Below are positions 24,171 through 34,490 of a stretch of 64,000 bases of DNA, one piece after another; the first letter of the stretch is position 1, and each line of letters starts with the position of its first letter. The translations under genes were made by a program, and so were the position numbers. The DNA is from Stictocephala bisonia (Eukaryota; Arthropoda; Insecta; Hemiptera; Membracidae). The notes under the pieces were generated by a model. The model was given only the letters and a program-made list of their open reading frames with translations, had not been told where the DNA came from and ran no database searches. The DNA is taken from the NCBI GenBank assembly GCA_035578905.1, contig JAQJVL010000002.1:9238717-9302716 (forward strand), given 5' to 3'.

Positions 24171-24540
24171 GAATGCATGAAAATCGCGCCCTGTGTAAAT
24201 CGCGCCCCATCAAACATCTGGGTAAATCGCGCCCTGTCTACCTGAACCTCTGAGTCACGGGCCGCGAGCGTCACTTGACAGCCGTTTCATAAGGGGAATG
24301 ACCGGGAATGGCCCACCTCCCGGTTTATCCCTGGTAGCTTTCTCTTTAGTCTTTTAACCTAACCTAACCTAACCTAACCTAGCCTAACCTAACCTAGCCT
24401 AACCTAACCTAACCTATGAATGGATAAAGTGCGAAGGGTTAATATTGTGCTAATTGACGTTGACGAGGGTTGACGTGACGACGCATGGGGCGCGATTTTC
24501 ACAGGGCGCGATTTACAGAGGGCGCGATTTACAGGTTACC
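24171..24540. mobile_element. Box-ended TIR element E2 with internal TTAGG run
   Basis: A 370-bp element flanked by a perfect 9-bp duplication AATACAGTT (24162-24170 and 24541-24549). Its ends align as imperfect inverted repeats (GAATGCATGAAAATCGCGCC against GGTAACCTGTAAATCGCGCC). The iterated box is AAATCGCGCCCTGT. Forward copies are at 24181, 24197 and 24224. Inverted copies are at 24487, 24503 and 24519. The interior holds a 60-bp (AACCT)12 run at 24356-24415. No open frame. It is unrelated in sequence to E1 but has the same layout. Confidence 0.87.
24356..24415 (-). repeat. Interstitial TTAGG run in E2, 12 units
   Basis: Exactly twelve 5-bp AACCT units on the plus strand (TTAGG on the minus strand). 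Two of them are changed to AGCCT. This is the longest telomere-like run in the window, and it is internal to a transposon. Confidence 0.92.
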
Positions 24541-24585
24541 AATACAGTTATCCTTTAACACAGGCCTTTACAAGCAGGACACCAC

Positions 24586-25558
24586 TATTGTCGGCACAAA
24601 AATTATGTGCACCCGAGTTTGAAGGTTGTTTACTAAGAAACTAAGAAACCTATGAACATTCCAATTACGCCATCGTTTTCTTCGTTTAGTTTTGCGCTAT
24701 AAAATATGATTTTTAAAATTTTATTATAAGGTTTAATAATTTTTATGCTAGTTGGAACAAAACAACTACGGAATTTTAACTAGTTTTCACTGTACATACA
24801 ATTAACACGGCTATTACTAAAAAACAAGTTATTGTATCATATTTATGTTTTAATACGTGGTAGATAAGAATGTTTTCTATAAGTTTTATAAATTTTAAAA
24901 TTTTAATTTTCCAAGAAAAAGAGTTCTTATGAATTTCCTGACACACTGTTTTCTTGGCTTCTAGAAGTCGTAGAATTATTAACTTGGTCTTGTTGTAATC
25001 CTTATAAAATGTATTTTAATAATATACCACCTTCTAAATTGATAGATTTAAATAATAAATTTAACGTTACTTTAAATTGATTTAAATCAATCAAAAATCA
25101 CTGCATTTACTTACGCATATTAAAATAATGTATCCTAACTATACATTTCATAAGGAATACAACAAGACCACCTAAATAATTTTACAACCTCTAGAAGCCG
25201 AGACAACAATGTTCAGGGAATCGATAAGAACTCTTTTTTTGAAAAGTTAAAATCTTAAAATTTATGAAGCTTATAGAAAACATTCCTATCTACCACGCAA
25301 TAAACATAAATGCGATACGTTAACAAATTTCTGAGTAATAACGGTGTAAATGTTATTTAAAGTGAAAACTACTTAAAATTGCAGTACCTTTTTTGTTCCC
25401 ACTATAATAAATACTATTAAAACTAATAAAATGTTAAAATGCATGTGTCATAACGCAAAATTAAACGGGGAAAACTGGTGAGAGTAAATTTTCCGTAGGC
25501 CTCTTAGTTCATTAGAAAACATTTAAACTCGGGTGCACATAATTTCTCCGACAACAGT
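24586..25558. mobile_element. Long-inverted-repeat element P (foldback-type)
   Basis: Arms at about 24586-25035 and 25115-25558 are reverse complements with moderate divergence. The outer ends are TTGTCGGCACAAAAATTATG at left and, read inward from right, TTGTCGGAGAAATTATG, both followed by TGCACCCGAGTTT. The spacer is about 80 bp. It sits 45 bp to the right of E2. I found no clear target duplication. No coding content. Confidence 0.78.
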
Positions 25559-25990
25559 AATTCATTAATTTTATGTAACGGAGGTGTCTTAATCAACAGG
25601 GAAAAGACCTCGACACGTTTTACTACTGCGAACTGTGTATTTGGAAACACGGAAAACTAACAATGACACAACAAGACTGGACCTCAATGTACTGGCAGAT
25701 ATCGGTAACCTGTCGTGTAGTACGTGTCAAACATGGATGGGGTACTTAAAATGACACTAGAGAATGTCAGAAGTAATAGTTATGTCTTTGTGTTGTGTGG
25801 TTGGTTACATAACGAAACGGTAGTGTTCGTGATTTCCTCACGTCGTACTAGTTTAAATTAGTGTATTTTAAAAATGAAATATATTCTTTTATCTACGCAT
25901 GATCGCTTACAAGTAATCATTCTTTAACAATTTAGTCAGGTTTTTGGTCATCGAAGTATATGCGTTGTTTCGTATTTTGTATAAATTCAT
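25559..25990. other. No recognisable feature
   Basis: Intergenic DNA with no visible repeat or gene. Confidence 0.4.
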
Positions 25991-25994
25991 GTTG

Positions 25995-26235
25995 CAGACA
26001 CTCGTAGCTTCTCTGATTCAGTGTTCGAAAAAAACAGAGGTCGCTTTCTTATGGACACAGCGAACGCCTCAGTGGCAGTTAGAAACGGGTTTGACAAATT
26101 TACATTATAAATCCCCATTAATAATTACGTTTATCCTTGTGGATTTAGAGAGGAATAAAGGGAGGAACTGACAACTGTGCTGGTCCTGCTAGCCATAAGG
26201 CGAACTGGAGTACTAACTTCTAAACACCCCAAGTT
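25995..26235 (-). mobile_element. Dispersed repeat family Q
   Basis: The best-preserved minus-strand copy. The reverse complement reads TGGCTAGCAGGACCAGCACA, CAGTTCCTCCCTTTATTCC, GATAAACGTAATTATTAAT, AACTGCCACTGAGGCGTTCG. These phrases match the plus-strand copy at 34748-34985 in order. Class unknown. A short frame at 25944-26171 lies over it and is not supported. Confidence 0.65.
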
Positions 26236-26239
26236 TCTA

Positions 26240-27220
26240 ACTCAACATCGACTTCCACTACTGATTCTTTCTTCTCTGTTACTTACACAAACAATTAACT
26301 GTGCGAACTTACTGTGCCTTTTACCATTCAAAAATTGGAAGAGTACGTAATGCTGTAGGGTAACTAAAAAAATCTATAAATTCTTGCCAAATTTAAACAG
26401 CTCGAGCTTAATTTAAATTATTTTAGATTGGTTGTATAAAACTGTTGGCTAACTATTAACTTACCTAAACTATACTAGTAAGACACTATAAATACAGCGT
26501 GTGCTTTCATCTAAGCATTGATACATTTCAACAACGATTTATTTAGCTCACTGCTTATAACCCTCAAGGCTAATGTACACATTTCTGCCCGTTTGGGGCA
26601 AATGGTTTAGGCCCCTACCACTTTACAGATAACCTATATACAGATTGCTTGCCTCCACGCTGAACAGCGTCACACGTTCCCCGTAATTTGATCGCCTTGC
26701 AGCGCGTAGATTATTTGTGGACTGAGCGCGGTTGTCAGACCGCGCCAGTCTACAAAGGGTCAACGTCAACACTGATGAGAAAATAGTGGTCTCTCTGTCA
26801 GTAACGTTTATTACTGCAACTCCACGTGCATGAATCTGTTGTATATAGTGTGCCTGCATGTATTTTTTTATTAGTGTCTGAGCTAAGCGAACAACGTGCT
26901 TAATTTCTCCTATAACCTGTGAAATATGTCTACAGTTTCTTATCTATATCTTTTTTATCCCTTCTTATTGCAATAATAATGCACAACATGACAACATGAC
27001 AGCTAGTTTAATTGCGTACGTTTCTAGGATTCTTTGCGTAGAGTCTCTGTTTATTTCACGTAATCAGCTGATGAACAACAAGCAAACTGTATAAATACCA
27101 CTTTAAAAACAAGTTATTGATGATCAGGTATTTTATACACATCCACAATAAAGCCATCGAAGATGCTAGCAAGGCACAAACAACAAACTTCGATTCTTCT
27201 ACTCCAACTTGTGAAATCTG
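26240..27220. other. No recognisable gene
   Basis: Intergenic DNA. A minus-strand frame at 26623-26859 has no motif I recognise. Confidence 0.4.
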
Positions 27221-27222
27221 CA

Positions 27223-27583
27223 TCGATTACAACGGATGGTACATGCACGATGCATCAGCAATACTACGATTACGCCGGATGGTACATGCACGATGCATCA
27301 GCAATACCACGATTACGCCGGATGGTCATGTACGATGCATCAGAAATACCACGATTACAACAGATGGTACATGCACGATGCATCAGCAATACCACAATTA
27401 CAACGGATGGTACATGCACGATGCATCAGCAATACCACGATTACAACGGATGGTACATGCAAGATGCATCAGCAATACCACGATTACAACGGATGGTACA
27501 TGCACGATGCATCAGCAATACCACGATTACAACGGATGCTACATGCACGATGAATCAACAATACCACGATTACGCCGGATACC
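27223..27583. repeat. 43-bp minisatellite, about 8 copies
   Basis: Unit: ATTACAACGGATGGTACATG followed by CACGATGCATCAGCAATACC and ACG. Two units carry the variant ACGCCGG in place of ACAACGG, and one has a GGTCATGTACGATG rearrangement. The 43-bp period shifts the reading frame each copy, so the same peptides (His-Asp-Ala-Ser-Ala, Arg-Met-Val-His-Ala) appear in all three frames. That is a repeat artefact, not a protein. Confidence 0.93.
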
Positions 27584-27589
27584 GGAAAT

Positions 27590-28037
27590 GCTTTCTCTGC
27601 AAACCGTTAGTTGACATTCAACAGAGAAACGTGGTTTCTTTGACTAAAACGTTTGTTTACCTGCACACTCAACCAAGAAAAAAATCACTCACGTCACCAC
27701 TAAATAAATGACTAAAACAGTATTACACGCTTACTTAGTGGTTCGGAAAATTAACTCATTAGATGACTGTTTGATGACATTCAAATGCATCATTGAACAC
27801 AACAATCATCCAGAAAACAATTTAGTAAATGACTGTACAGTAAATTTACTCACATAACATATGTAAATTTTGAGCCGTTTGCAATGATTCTAAATTAAAT
27901 TTGCTTTGCGGTAAAAGCAAATTACATATTATTAAGAACGACAACTGAAGAGAAAGGATTACATCCCAGATAGCCGGCCACTCCAGCCCCTCTTAAAACG
28001 TGATTTCAGGTTTAGAATGTATAGTCTACGTCTACGT
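27590..28037. other. No recognisable feature
   Basis: AT-rich intergenic DNA. Confidence 0.4.
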
Positions 28038-28045
28038 ATCTAATG

Positions 28046-28717
28046 TAGGGATGGCAAATGTTTTCAACAAATCTCAAATGAAATATCGAGCTAACGATAA
28101 TGTCAAAAGAAAAATATCGATCTATCGGGTAACCGATATATCGAGTTATAAATGATTTATTCGTTTAAAGTGATATATTAACTGTTATGCCATGACCGAA
28201 AACACACTCATATTTTGCTGTAACTCCTTAGAATAACGTGCTCAATGTAAACATTAAATAGCTTTCATTTATCTACACGAATAAAGTTGCGGTCTGTGGA
28301 ATTGAATGAAAAAAAAATAAAAATAATTATACCTTTAATTATTATGTTAATAATAAAAGAATAATGCAATAGCACTGTTATTTTTGTTTTCCACATTTAA
28401 AAAATTCCATTATGCTTCTTATAAACACTAAACTTCCACCCACTGGTCTACAATAAACTACATTTTAGTGCGTTAACTTCACGTAAAAAAACTAAATAAA
28501 GTTACTTTATTATATCAACGAATAAAAGGCAATTCAAATGTGATTCTTTTCGAATCGTGGTGATTTTGAGGAGAGGATAACATCAATATTTAGTGATATA
28601 ATATACCGGACCAAAATATCGATATGGCCGATAATATCGAAAGAAAATATCGATACTAACATATAGATATATCGAAACATATTTATCGATATTTAAGATA
28701 AATCGTTGCCATCTCTA
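28046..28717 (+). mobile_element. hAT-type non-autonomous element H1
   Basis: A 672-bp element with a perfect 8-bp duplication ATCTAATG (28038-28045 and 28718-28725). The ends are TAGGGATGGCAAATG and, from the right, TAGAGATGGCAACGAT, close to the C/TAGNGNTGGCA ends typical of hAT transposons. Subterminal regions are rich in ATCGATA words in both orientations. No transposase frame. The copy at 29809-30477 is the same family in the opposite orientation. Confidence 0.88.
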
Positions 28718-28725
28718 ATCTAATG

Positions 28726-29110
28726 AGATATTAGAAAACATTATAAATTACATTGGATTCATGTTCAAACTTTGAAAACCAAATTCTATGGTTAAACGGA
28801 TTTTAGGAAAATTTGTTACATGCTATCACTGTGCGAAGTGTGTCAATGTTATTGAAAGGACACGTATAGGAAGTTGCAGGAGAAACTGCTAATGGAGGAT
28901 GTTGAACATTAGTGACGTAAAAACCAGCCTTTACATTAGGAGGAGATTCTAATAACAATGCATAGTTAGATTTTTAATTGCTGTATATTAAACAGTTATA
29001 TTTTGTGATGACATTTCAATATATTACTTAAAACTACTGAAATCAAATATTTTATATTAATTTATTAAAAGTAACGATAGAAAAAGTACATCTAAAAAAT
29101 TTCTTTTTAG
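28726..29110. other. No recognisable feature
   Basis: AT-rich spacer between H1 and a family Q copy. Confidence 0.4.
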
Positions 29111-29114
29111 TACA

Positions 29115-29310
29115 GAACCACAGAGAAGAAATAGACAGAGGTCGCATCCAATAGTACACTGAATGTGTGTCGAGTTGTTAGTTCCCCTTATAATTCCGCC
29201 CAAATCATTAAGATAAATGAATTATTATTACTCAAGATTTATAAAGATGTACATTATGTGTAAAATAATTTTAACTGCCACTGATCCGTTCACTACGGTA
29301 AAGAGAAAGC
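29115..29310 (+). mobile_element. Dispersed repeat family Q
   Basis: It shares GAGGTCGCATCCAATAGTAC, CTGAATGTGTGTCGA, CCCAAATCATTA and TAACTGCCACTGA with 34748-34985 in the same orientation. The middle section (the ACAGGTCCAGCACC region of the other copy) is missing. Confidence 0.55.
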
Positions 29311-29734
29311 AAAATATTTCTCTTTTTCTCGATGACAGTACATACATCAACAAAAAACTATTAAAATGACCTTCTCGGTAAAAAAATTACTGACGAAGCG
29401 TTCAAAAATATTGAGTGATAAGAACGACTGTAGGCTAGTACAAACGACATTGATAAGACGTTAGATCGTGTAAGTTGTTTGGACTTTACTAGAGAAGTTA
29501 ATCGTAATAAACAGCATTGGCCTACCCAGAGTAGTGCAAGGTTCTGCCCCCCAACGGGACCACTTGAGTGGCAAGTACACTGTGTCATAACAAATACAAA
29601 GTGCCAAGTTCACAAAACCGAAGCGAGAGTGATCAAGCATTACTTGCAACTTTATTTATTATCAGGGGATACCCCTGACATCTCTACCAATAACAATAAT
29701 GAAAAGTCTGGTCCAAAATAAAATTTGGACTCGT
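29311..29734. other. No recognisable gene
   Basis: Two opposite-strand frames overlap here (29479-29721 plus, 29361-29649 minus) with no recognisable motif. No further structure. Confidence 0.4.
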
Positions 29735-30512
29735 CGTACCAAAACTAACGGACTTGCTTTACTAAGTCGGCACTAGAGGCGCGGCGCCGCAACCCACATA
29801 GTGTTGTGGAGGGGTGGCAACGATATATCGATAAATATGTTTCAATATATCGATATACTAGTATCGATATATTCATTCAATAATATCGGCATATCGATAA
29901 TTTGGTCCGATATATCATATCACTAATATTGACGTTATTCTCTCTCCTCATAATCATCACGATTCGAAAAAACAATTAAAACGCCTCTTATACTAACAAT
30001 ACATGCATTGAAATATTAAAGTAAATTTATTTAGGTTTTGTACGTGAGGTTAACGCATTAAAATGTAGTTTATTTTAGACCAGTGGGTGGGAGTTTAGTG
30101 TTTATAAGAAGCTAATGGCATTTTTAAATGCGGAAAAAATGTTCTACTACATTAACATAATAGCTAAAAGTATAATTATTGATATTTAGCATTTTTCATC
30201 AATATTTTAAATTTTTTTTACGCTGACCTTAACTTGTTTCATGTAGAAATTAAACTAATGATTACATTCAGTGGCTATTGTATATAGTGACAGTAAAACA
30301 TGAGTGAATTTTTGGTCATGACAAAAGAGTTAGTGCGTAATTTTAAACGGATAAATTATTTACAACTCGATATATCGGTTACCAGACATATCGATATTTT
30401 TCTGTCAATATTACCGTTAAATCGATGGTTTGCGATTTTTAGATCAATCGATATATCGAAAATATTTGCCATCCCTAGTGTTGTGGAGGAGTACAAAAGT
30501 TAACTTCCCTCT
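29735..30512 (+). mobile_element. Retroposon family R head, split by H2
   Basis: The R head (GTCGGCACTAGAGGCGCGGC at about 29767, then AACCCACATAGTGTTGTGGA) is interrupted by hAT element H2 and resumes at 30478 with the duplicated GTGTTGTG and GAGGAGTACAAAAG. The uninterrupted copy at 12505-12785 shows the expected join (AAAGTATTGTGGAGATGTAG). This gives a relative age: R inserted first, H2 later. Confidence 0.6.
29809..30477 (-). mobile_element. hAT-type non-autonomous element H2
   Basis: A 669-bp inverted relative of H1, flanked by a perfect 8-bp duplication GTGTTGTG (29801-29808 and 30478-30485). The ends read GAGGGGTGGCAACGAT at left and, from the right, TAGGGATGGCAAATAT. Interior landmarks shared with H1 are the ACCAGTGGGTGGGAGTTTAG / CCACCCACTGGTCTAC pair and clustered ATCGATA words. 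A small plus-strand frame (30300-30503) is not a gene. Confidence 0.88.
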
Positions 30513-30760
30513 AAATGTCGTTAAAATCTGTTAAGTGGTTCAGGAGATTTCGTACATAGTGTTCGGATTATATATATTTAAATAAATAATTTGTATTTCA
30601 ATAATGTCTAAACCAATTACAGATTCACAACCACACTGACAATGAAGGCATTTTAGAATATGCTTTTGTCACGTAGAAAGCACAAATTGTTTGAATATTT
30701 GAAAAAGGGTAATGCGAAAAAAATATTGTTGAAATGTTAACTGAAATCAGTTAACTGAAA

Positions 30761-30791
30761 TCCACTAAAACAGTTGCTCTGTTTTAGTGGA
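30761..30791. other. Perfect 13-bp-stem hairpin
   Basis: TCCACTAAAACAG and CTGTTTTAGTGGA are separated by TTGCT. A second, outer complementary pair GTAATGC/GCATTAC lies at about 30708 and 30798. Function unknown. Confidence 0.65.
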
Positions 30792-30844
30792 AAGGAGCAT
30801 TACAAAAATGTCAGCCAATCATGTTTTATTTAATGTACATCATT

Positions 30845-31015
30845 CATCATTATTTTATTCATTTTTAAGACGCCGATCGCAGAGATATATGGGCGTATTT
30901 GAGGGGTGAATGAGTGTTGGTATGATTTTCAGCTAACTGAATAATCTGACACTCACTTCTCTTCCCTACACAACTTCAGAACCTTGACTACCATCCAACA
31001 TGGACACCACAAAGT
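30845..31015 (-). mobile_element. Retroposon family R, middle and tail, minus strand
   Basis: The reverse complement reads GTGTCCATGTTGGATGG, GTAGGGAAGAGAAGTGAGTG, ACACTCATTCACCCCTC, TACGCCCATATATC and GATCGGCGTCTT. This links the middle region seen at 12640-12740 with the tail seen at 32080-32165 in one copy. Much of the segment between middle and tail is deleted here. Confidence 0.65.
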
Positions 31016-31371
31016 TGAAAAGTATCTTTAATTATTGGCATTAACACGCAAAAATGTGTAATCTAGGTTAAATTATAATGTAATAAAATCTTAAACTCAT
31101 AATGTTTTCAAAGAAAACTCAGGATTGCAGTTAACGAACAAAACTAACGAAATTAAATTTCTAAAAATACCACTCTTTACAGCATGACAAAAAAAGAATA
31201 ATCTATTGAGTCGACGAAAAGGTTATGTTAAAGTCCACAGACCATTCATAATTGAGTAACTCTTTGATATATTGAATAATCTTGACTATAGAGATCTCGT
31301 GGACCAGACCTTTAACTCTTCTGAAATGGTTTTTACTATGATACTGGACATTGTTTTTACTATGATATCCC

Positions 31372-31457
31372 CACCGTACGTGTATAGGTGGGCGGGTGGG
31401 TCAATGCAACTGTACGTGTATTGGTGGGTGGGCGGGTCATCACCACCGTACGAAATG
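31372..31457 (-). repeat. Relic of the 69-bp minisatellite family, inverted, about 2.4 units of ~36 bp
   Basis: It reads ACCGTACGTGTATAGGTGGG and ACTGTACGTGTATTGGTGGG, each followed by a G-rich GGG(T/C)CA join and ending TCATCACCACCGTAC. The reverse complement of the array at 9272-12178 reads ACTGTGCGTGTATGGTGGGT, GGTCATTACCACTGTAC. The match runs over about 48 bp with few differences. Confidence 0.65.
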
Positions 31458-31995
31458 TATCAGAGTGTTCACACTGATAAAATAATATTTATTGATACGT
31501 TTAGGTAAGGCTTAGTGTGGAAATACAGTCTCTAGGTTTAGACCAGCTTCAATATTGAAGCATGAATATTTGATTTGTTAATCGTGCTTTATTGAAATTT
31601 AAGTTATTATTTGTTTTATATTCACTTAAACATTACTACTTTTCCATTTATAAAAGCACAAGAAAGGAAGGTATTGTTTTTTTTTAACTTAATGTGAGTT
31701 TAGTAATAACCTCACTGATAAATTCATATAAGCATTTGCTTATTTAATATTTTCTTCATTATGAAGTAACTTTGGAAAAGATGAATACATTTTACAGTAT
31801 TAACAATTAGCTCTGTAAATAATGACGAACATGTCAATTAAAGGGAACTACGTTTCATAAATAGAAAAAAAATTATAAATTATCGTAGTTAGATTTAATG
31901 AAAAATTAGAAAATTGATGTTATTAAAAGCTTGTAAACAGAATATTATATAAAATAAATAATTATTACTCAACGACTTAAAATAACTATTATTAT
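31458..31995. other. No recognisable feature
   Basis: AT-rich intergenic DNA. Confidence 0.4.
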
Positions 31996-31997
31996 AA

Positions 31998-32180
31998 CTA
32001 AAGCTGTAGGTCCCATAGTTGACCTGGCTATTGGGCTATTAATAAATAGTCCTTTCTGAGGTAAGTCGAACTCAGATAGTAACAATGACTATACTCGTTC
32101 ATTACACTCATCACACTCATTCACGCCTCATATTCGCCCATATCTCTACGATCGACGTCTTTGAGATGAATAATGAATAA
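31998..32180 (+). mobile_element. Retroposon family R tail
   Basis: Starts TAAAGCTGTAGGTCCCATAG, then TATTGGGCTATTAATAAATA, GTCCTTTCTGAGG, GTAACAATGACTATACTCG, ACACTCATCACACTCATTCA, ATTCGCCCATATCTC and a 3' AATAATGAATAATAATAA tail. The short A/T-rich 3' repeat is typical of retroposed elements. Confidence 0.7.
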
Positions 32181-32499
32181 TAATAACCAAGTAAAATTAA
32201 TTAATATACTGTGCAAACATGTTTCAATTAAATCAAACATTTAAACTACAATGAAAATAAATAATTTTTAAACCGAACAAAATGTCAAACTTACCCATTT
32301 ATAGTTTTTATTAATTAAAATTTCTTACAAACATGTGTTAAAACATCCATTCAACAAAAGTTTTCAATTAAAAATGTTAAAGAACACTTTACTTCCAACT
32401 TGGTTTAATGACTTTAATGTGTAACAACTGACGATTATCTTACGAGATCTGGATAGATTTTTATATGTATAGTTAGCTAAGTTTCTTTTAGTATTAGAA

Positions 32500-32945
32500 A
32501 TACATTTTTAGGGAAAAGGGAAAACACAAAAAAGTCTAAATTGGCAGTTTACAGACCAACATTTGTACCTACCATAACTTATGGATGTGAGTCACGGGCT
32601 TTAACAAAAAAGCACAAAAATAAAATCGAAACAATGCAAATTATGTTCCTAAGTAAAATATACAATAAGACTAGAAGATATAGTTACAAATGTTGGCATC
32701 AGAAGCTGGTTAAATGTTAAGACCATATCAGAAGTCGTCCGCCAACAAGGCTCCCAAAGATTTTGAAATACGACAGAGCGGTGGTAAGGAGGAGAAGAGG
32801 AAGACCGAGAAGGAAATGGGAAAAAGACGTGGAAGATGCTCTGGGTGAGAGGGGTGTTTCCATCCAAGAGGCTACACCACTCACTGCAGACAGACAGAGA
32901 TGGAGACGCCTTGTAACATCGCCGCCAACCGGTAGAAGCAGAGGA
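32500..32945 (+). pseudogene. Non-LTR retrotransposon ORF2 C-terminal fragment
   Basis: The first frame (from about 32533 to a stop at 32718) encodes a peptide with VYRPTFVPTITYGCESRAL, then TKKHKNKIETMQIMFLSKI, a pattern typical of the region after the reverse transcriptase fingers and thumb in RTE-like and related LINEs. After a frame break it resumes at about 32763 with RRRRGRPRRKWEKDVEDAL, GERGVSIQEATPLTADRQRW and RRL. That is the usual basic GRPRxxW...RxxWRRLV tail of such proteins. The catalytic YADD region is absent, so this is a 5'-truncated, dead copy. Its last part is the parent of the 109-bp tandem array that follows. An RTE-type assignment is likely but not certain. Confidence 0.75.
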
Positions 32946-33577
32946 TGCTCTGCGTGAAAGGGGTGTTTCCATCCAAGAGGCTGCACCACTCACTGGACAG
33001 ACAGAGATGGAGACGCCTTGTAACCTCGACACCAAACGGTAGAAGTAGAAGATACTCTGCATGAGAGGGGTGTTTCCATCCAAGAGGCTATACCACTCAC
33101 TGCAGACAGACAGAGATGGAGACGCCTTGTAACATCGCCGCCAACCGGTAGAAGCAGAGGATGCTCTGCGTGAAAGGGGTGTTTCCATCCAAGAGGCTGC
33201 TACCACTCACTGCAGACAGACAGAGATGGAGACGCCTTGTAACCTCGACACCAAACGGTAGAAGTAGAAGATACTCTGCATGAGAGGGGTGGTTCCATCC
33301 AAGAGGCTATACCACTCACTGCAGACAGACAGAGATGGAGACGCCTTGTAACCTCGACCCCAAACGGTAGAAGTAGAGGATGCTCTACGTAAGAGGGGTG
33401 TTTCCATCCAAGAGGCTATACCACTCACTGCAGACAGACATAGATGGAGACGCCTTGTAACCTCGACACCAAATGGTAGAAGTAGAGGATGCTCTACGTA
33501 AGAGGGGTGTTTCCATCCAAGAGGCTACACCACTCACTGCAGACAGACAGAGATGGAGACGCCTTGTAACCTCGACA
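32826..33577 (+). repeat. 109-bp tandem array derived from a LINE 3' coding end, 7 copies
   Basis: Each unit contains GAGGATGCTCTGCGTGAAAG, GGGTGTTTCCATCCAAGAGG, CACTCACTGCAGACAGACAG and GAGATGGAGACGCCTTGTAA. This is the DNA for the last part of the LINE protein (EDAL..ERGVSIQEA..PLTADRQRWRRLVTS). Unit starts, judged from GGGGTGTTTCC, are 32851, 32960, 33067, 33176, 33286, 33395 and 33504 (spacing 107-110). The first copy is still in frame with the LINE. The others are not, since 109 is not a multiple of three. Minus-strand frames across the array are artefacts. Confidence 0.92.
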
Positions 33578-33579
33578 AA

Positions 33580-34335
33580 TAGAGTATAGTGAAACTAGAA
33601 AAAGATTGTGTATTAATACATTTAATTGTTACATACGGCAAGTTTAAGACTACAAACATCAATTGAACACACATACGAGTACATGTTATTTTATTAGAAA
33701 TACAATAAATTGAAAAAAATGCTTCGTAAAAAAAGTCTAAAACTCTTTACGTAAATAAGGCTTAGCATTCTGTTATATTGTAAATTGAGCTTTTTTCTCA
33801 ACAAATAATAGTCGATTCAAAAAATACATTCAATCACTGTGCAAAACTAATTATTATGAGTATGAAAATAAAACACATCACAGATACGTTACAAATTATG
33901 TTTTAGTTGTTTACTAGGGATATTTGAACAACTGTAATGGACGGCTGAGGAATTTCCTAACAAAGAAATTACAACCACTTCGTAAAAGAAAAACAACCAC
34001 TCGCACTCCCTACTACTGTAGGTGGTCGACGGACGTTAAAAGCAACCATCTTGTCCTTAAAGATTGATTCCATTTGAAACAAACTTCTTTAAAGATAATG
34101 TCCATTTTTAAGGGATCAGTTGGTGGTGATTTGTTTCCACTTTTTACCCTAGGATTAGTGTTTGAGTGCGTCGATTGATTCTATACACTCCAAGTTGTTT
34201 AAGTGTGTTTGGTCTTCTCCACACAGACTGACGAGTTAGTTGTAAATCAATGACTTCGAAAAAGGATAAAATGTTCAACAAAATTCAAATAAGAAGGGAT
34301 TTTGCTTCAATTTTATATTCTTATCAGAGAGTGTA
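33580..34335. other. No recognisable feature
   Basis: AT-rich intergenic DNA. No gene or repeat visible. Confidence 0.4.
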
Positions 34336-34339
34336 AACC

Positions 34340-34490
34340 AGTACAATACAAGGTGAATATTACTGATAAAACTAACAGTCACGGCGTATTCACTATGTAC
34401 ATGCTTGACTATGTTCGGTATTCAAACCTGCGCAATCTCTAACTCAGGCACTAAGTCCTGACGCCTACACCGCTCGATCAATGGCTCTCC
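34340..34490 (-). mobile_element. tRNA-derived SINE, class-II head, minus strand
   Basis: The reverse complement reads GAGCGGTGTAGGCGTCAGGA, CTTAGTGCCTGAGTTAGAG, CAGGTTTGAATACC (A-box to B-box), followed by GACTGTTAGTTTTATCAG. It pairs with the copy at 4085-4335. The head resembles a Leu-type tRNA. Confidence 0.65.

Noticed and set aside
24356..24415. TTAGG run as a true chromosome end
   Set aside because: Only 60 bp, with variant units, and enclosed by transposon boxes and a perfect target duplication, so it is interstitial.
27117..27711. Three overlapping plus-strand frames of 105-182 codons
   Set aside because: The 43-bp period rotates the frame each unit, so all three frames give the same peptides. 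This is typical of a repeat, not of a gene.
32649..33428. Minus-strand frames with repeated Ser-Trp-Met-Glu-Thr-Pro-Leu
   Set aside because: Antisense of the LINE-derived 109-bp array.
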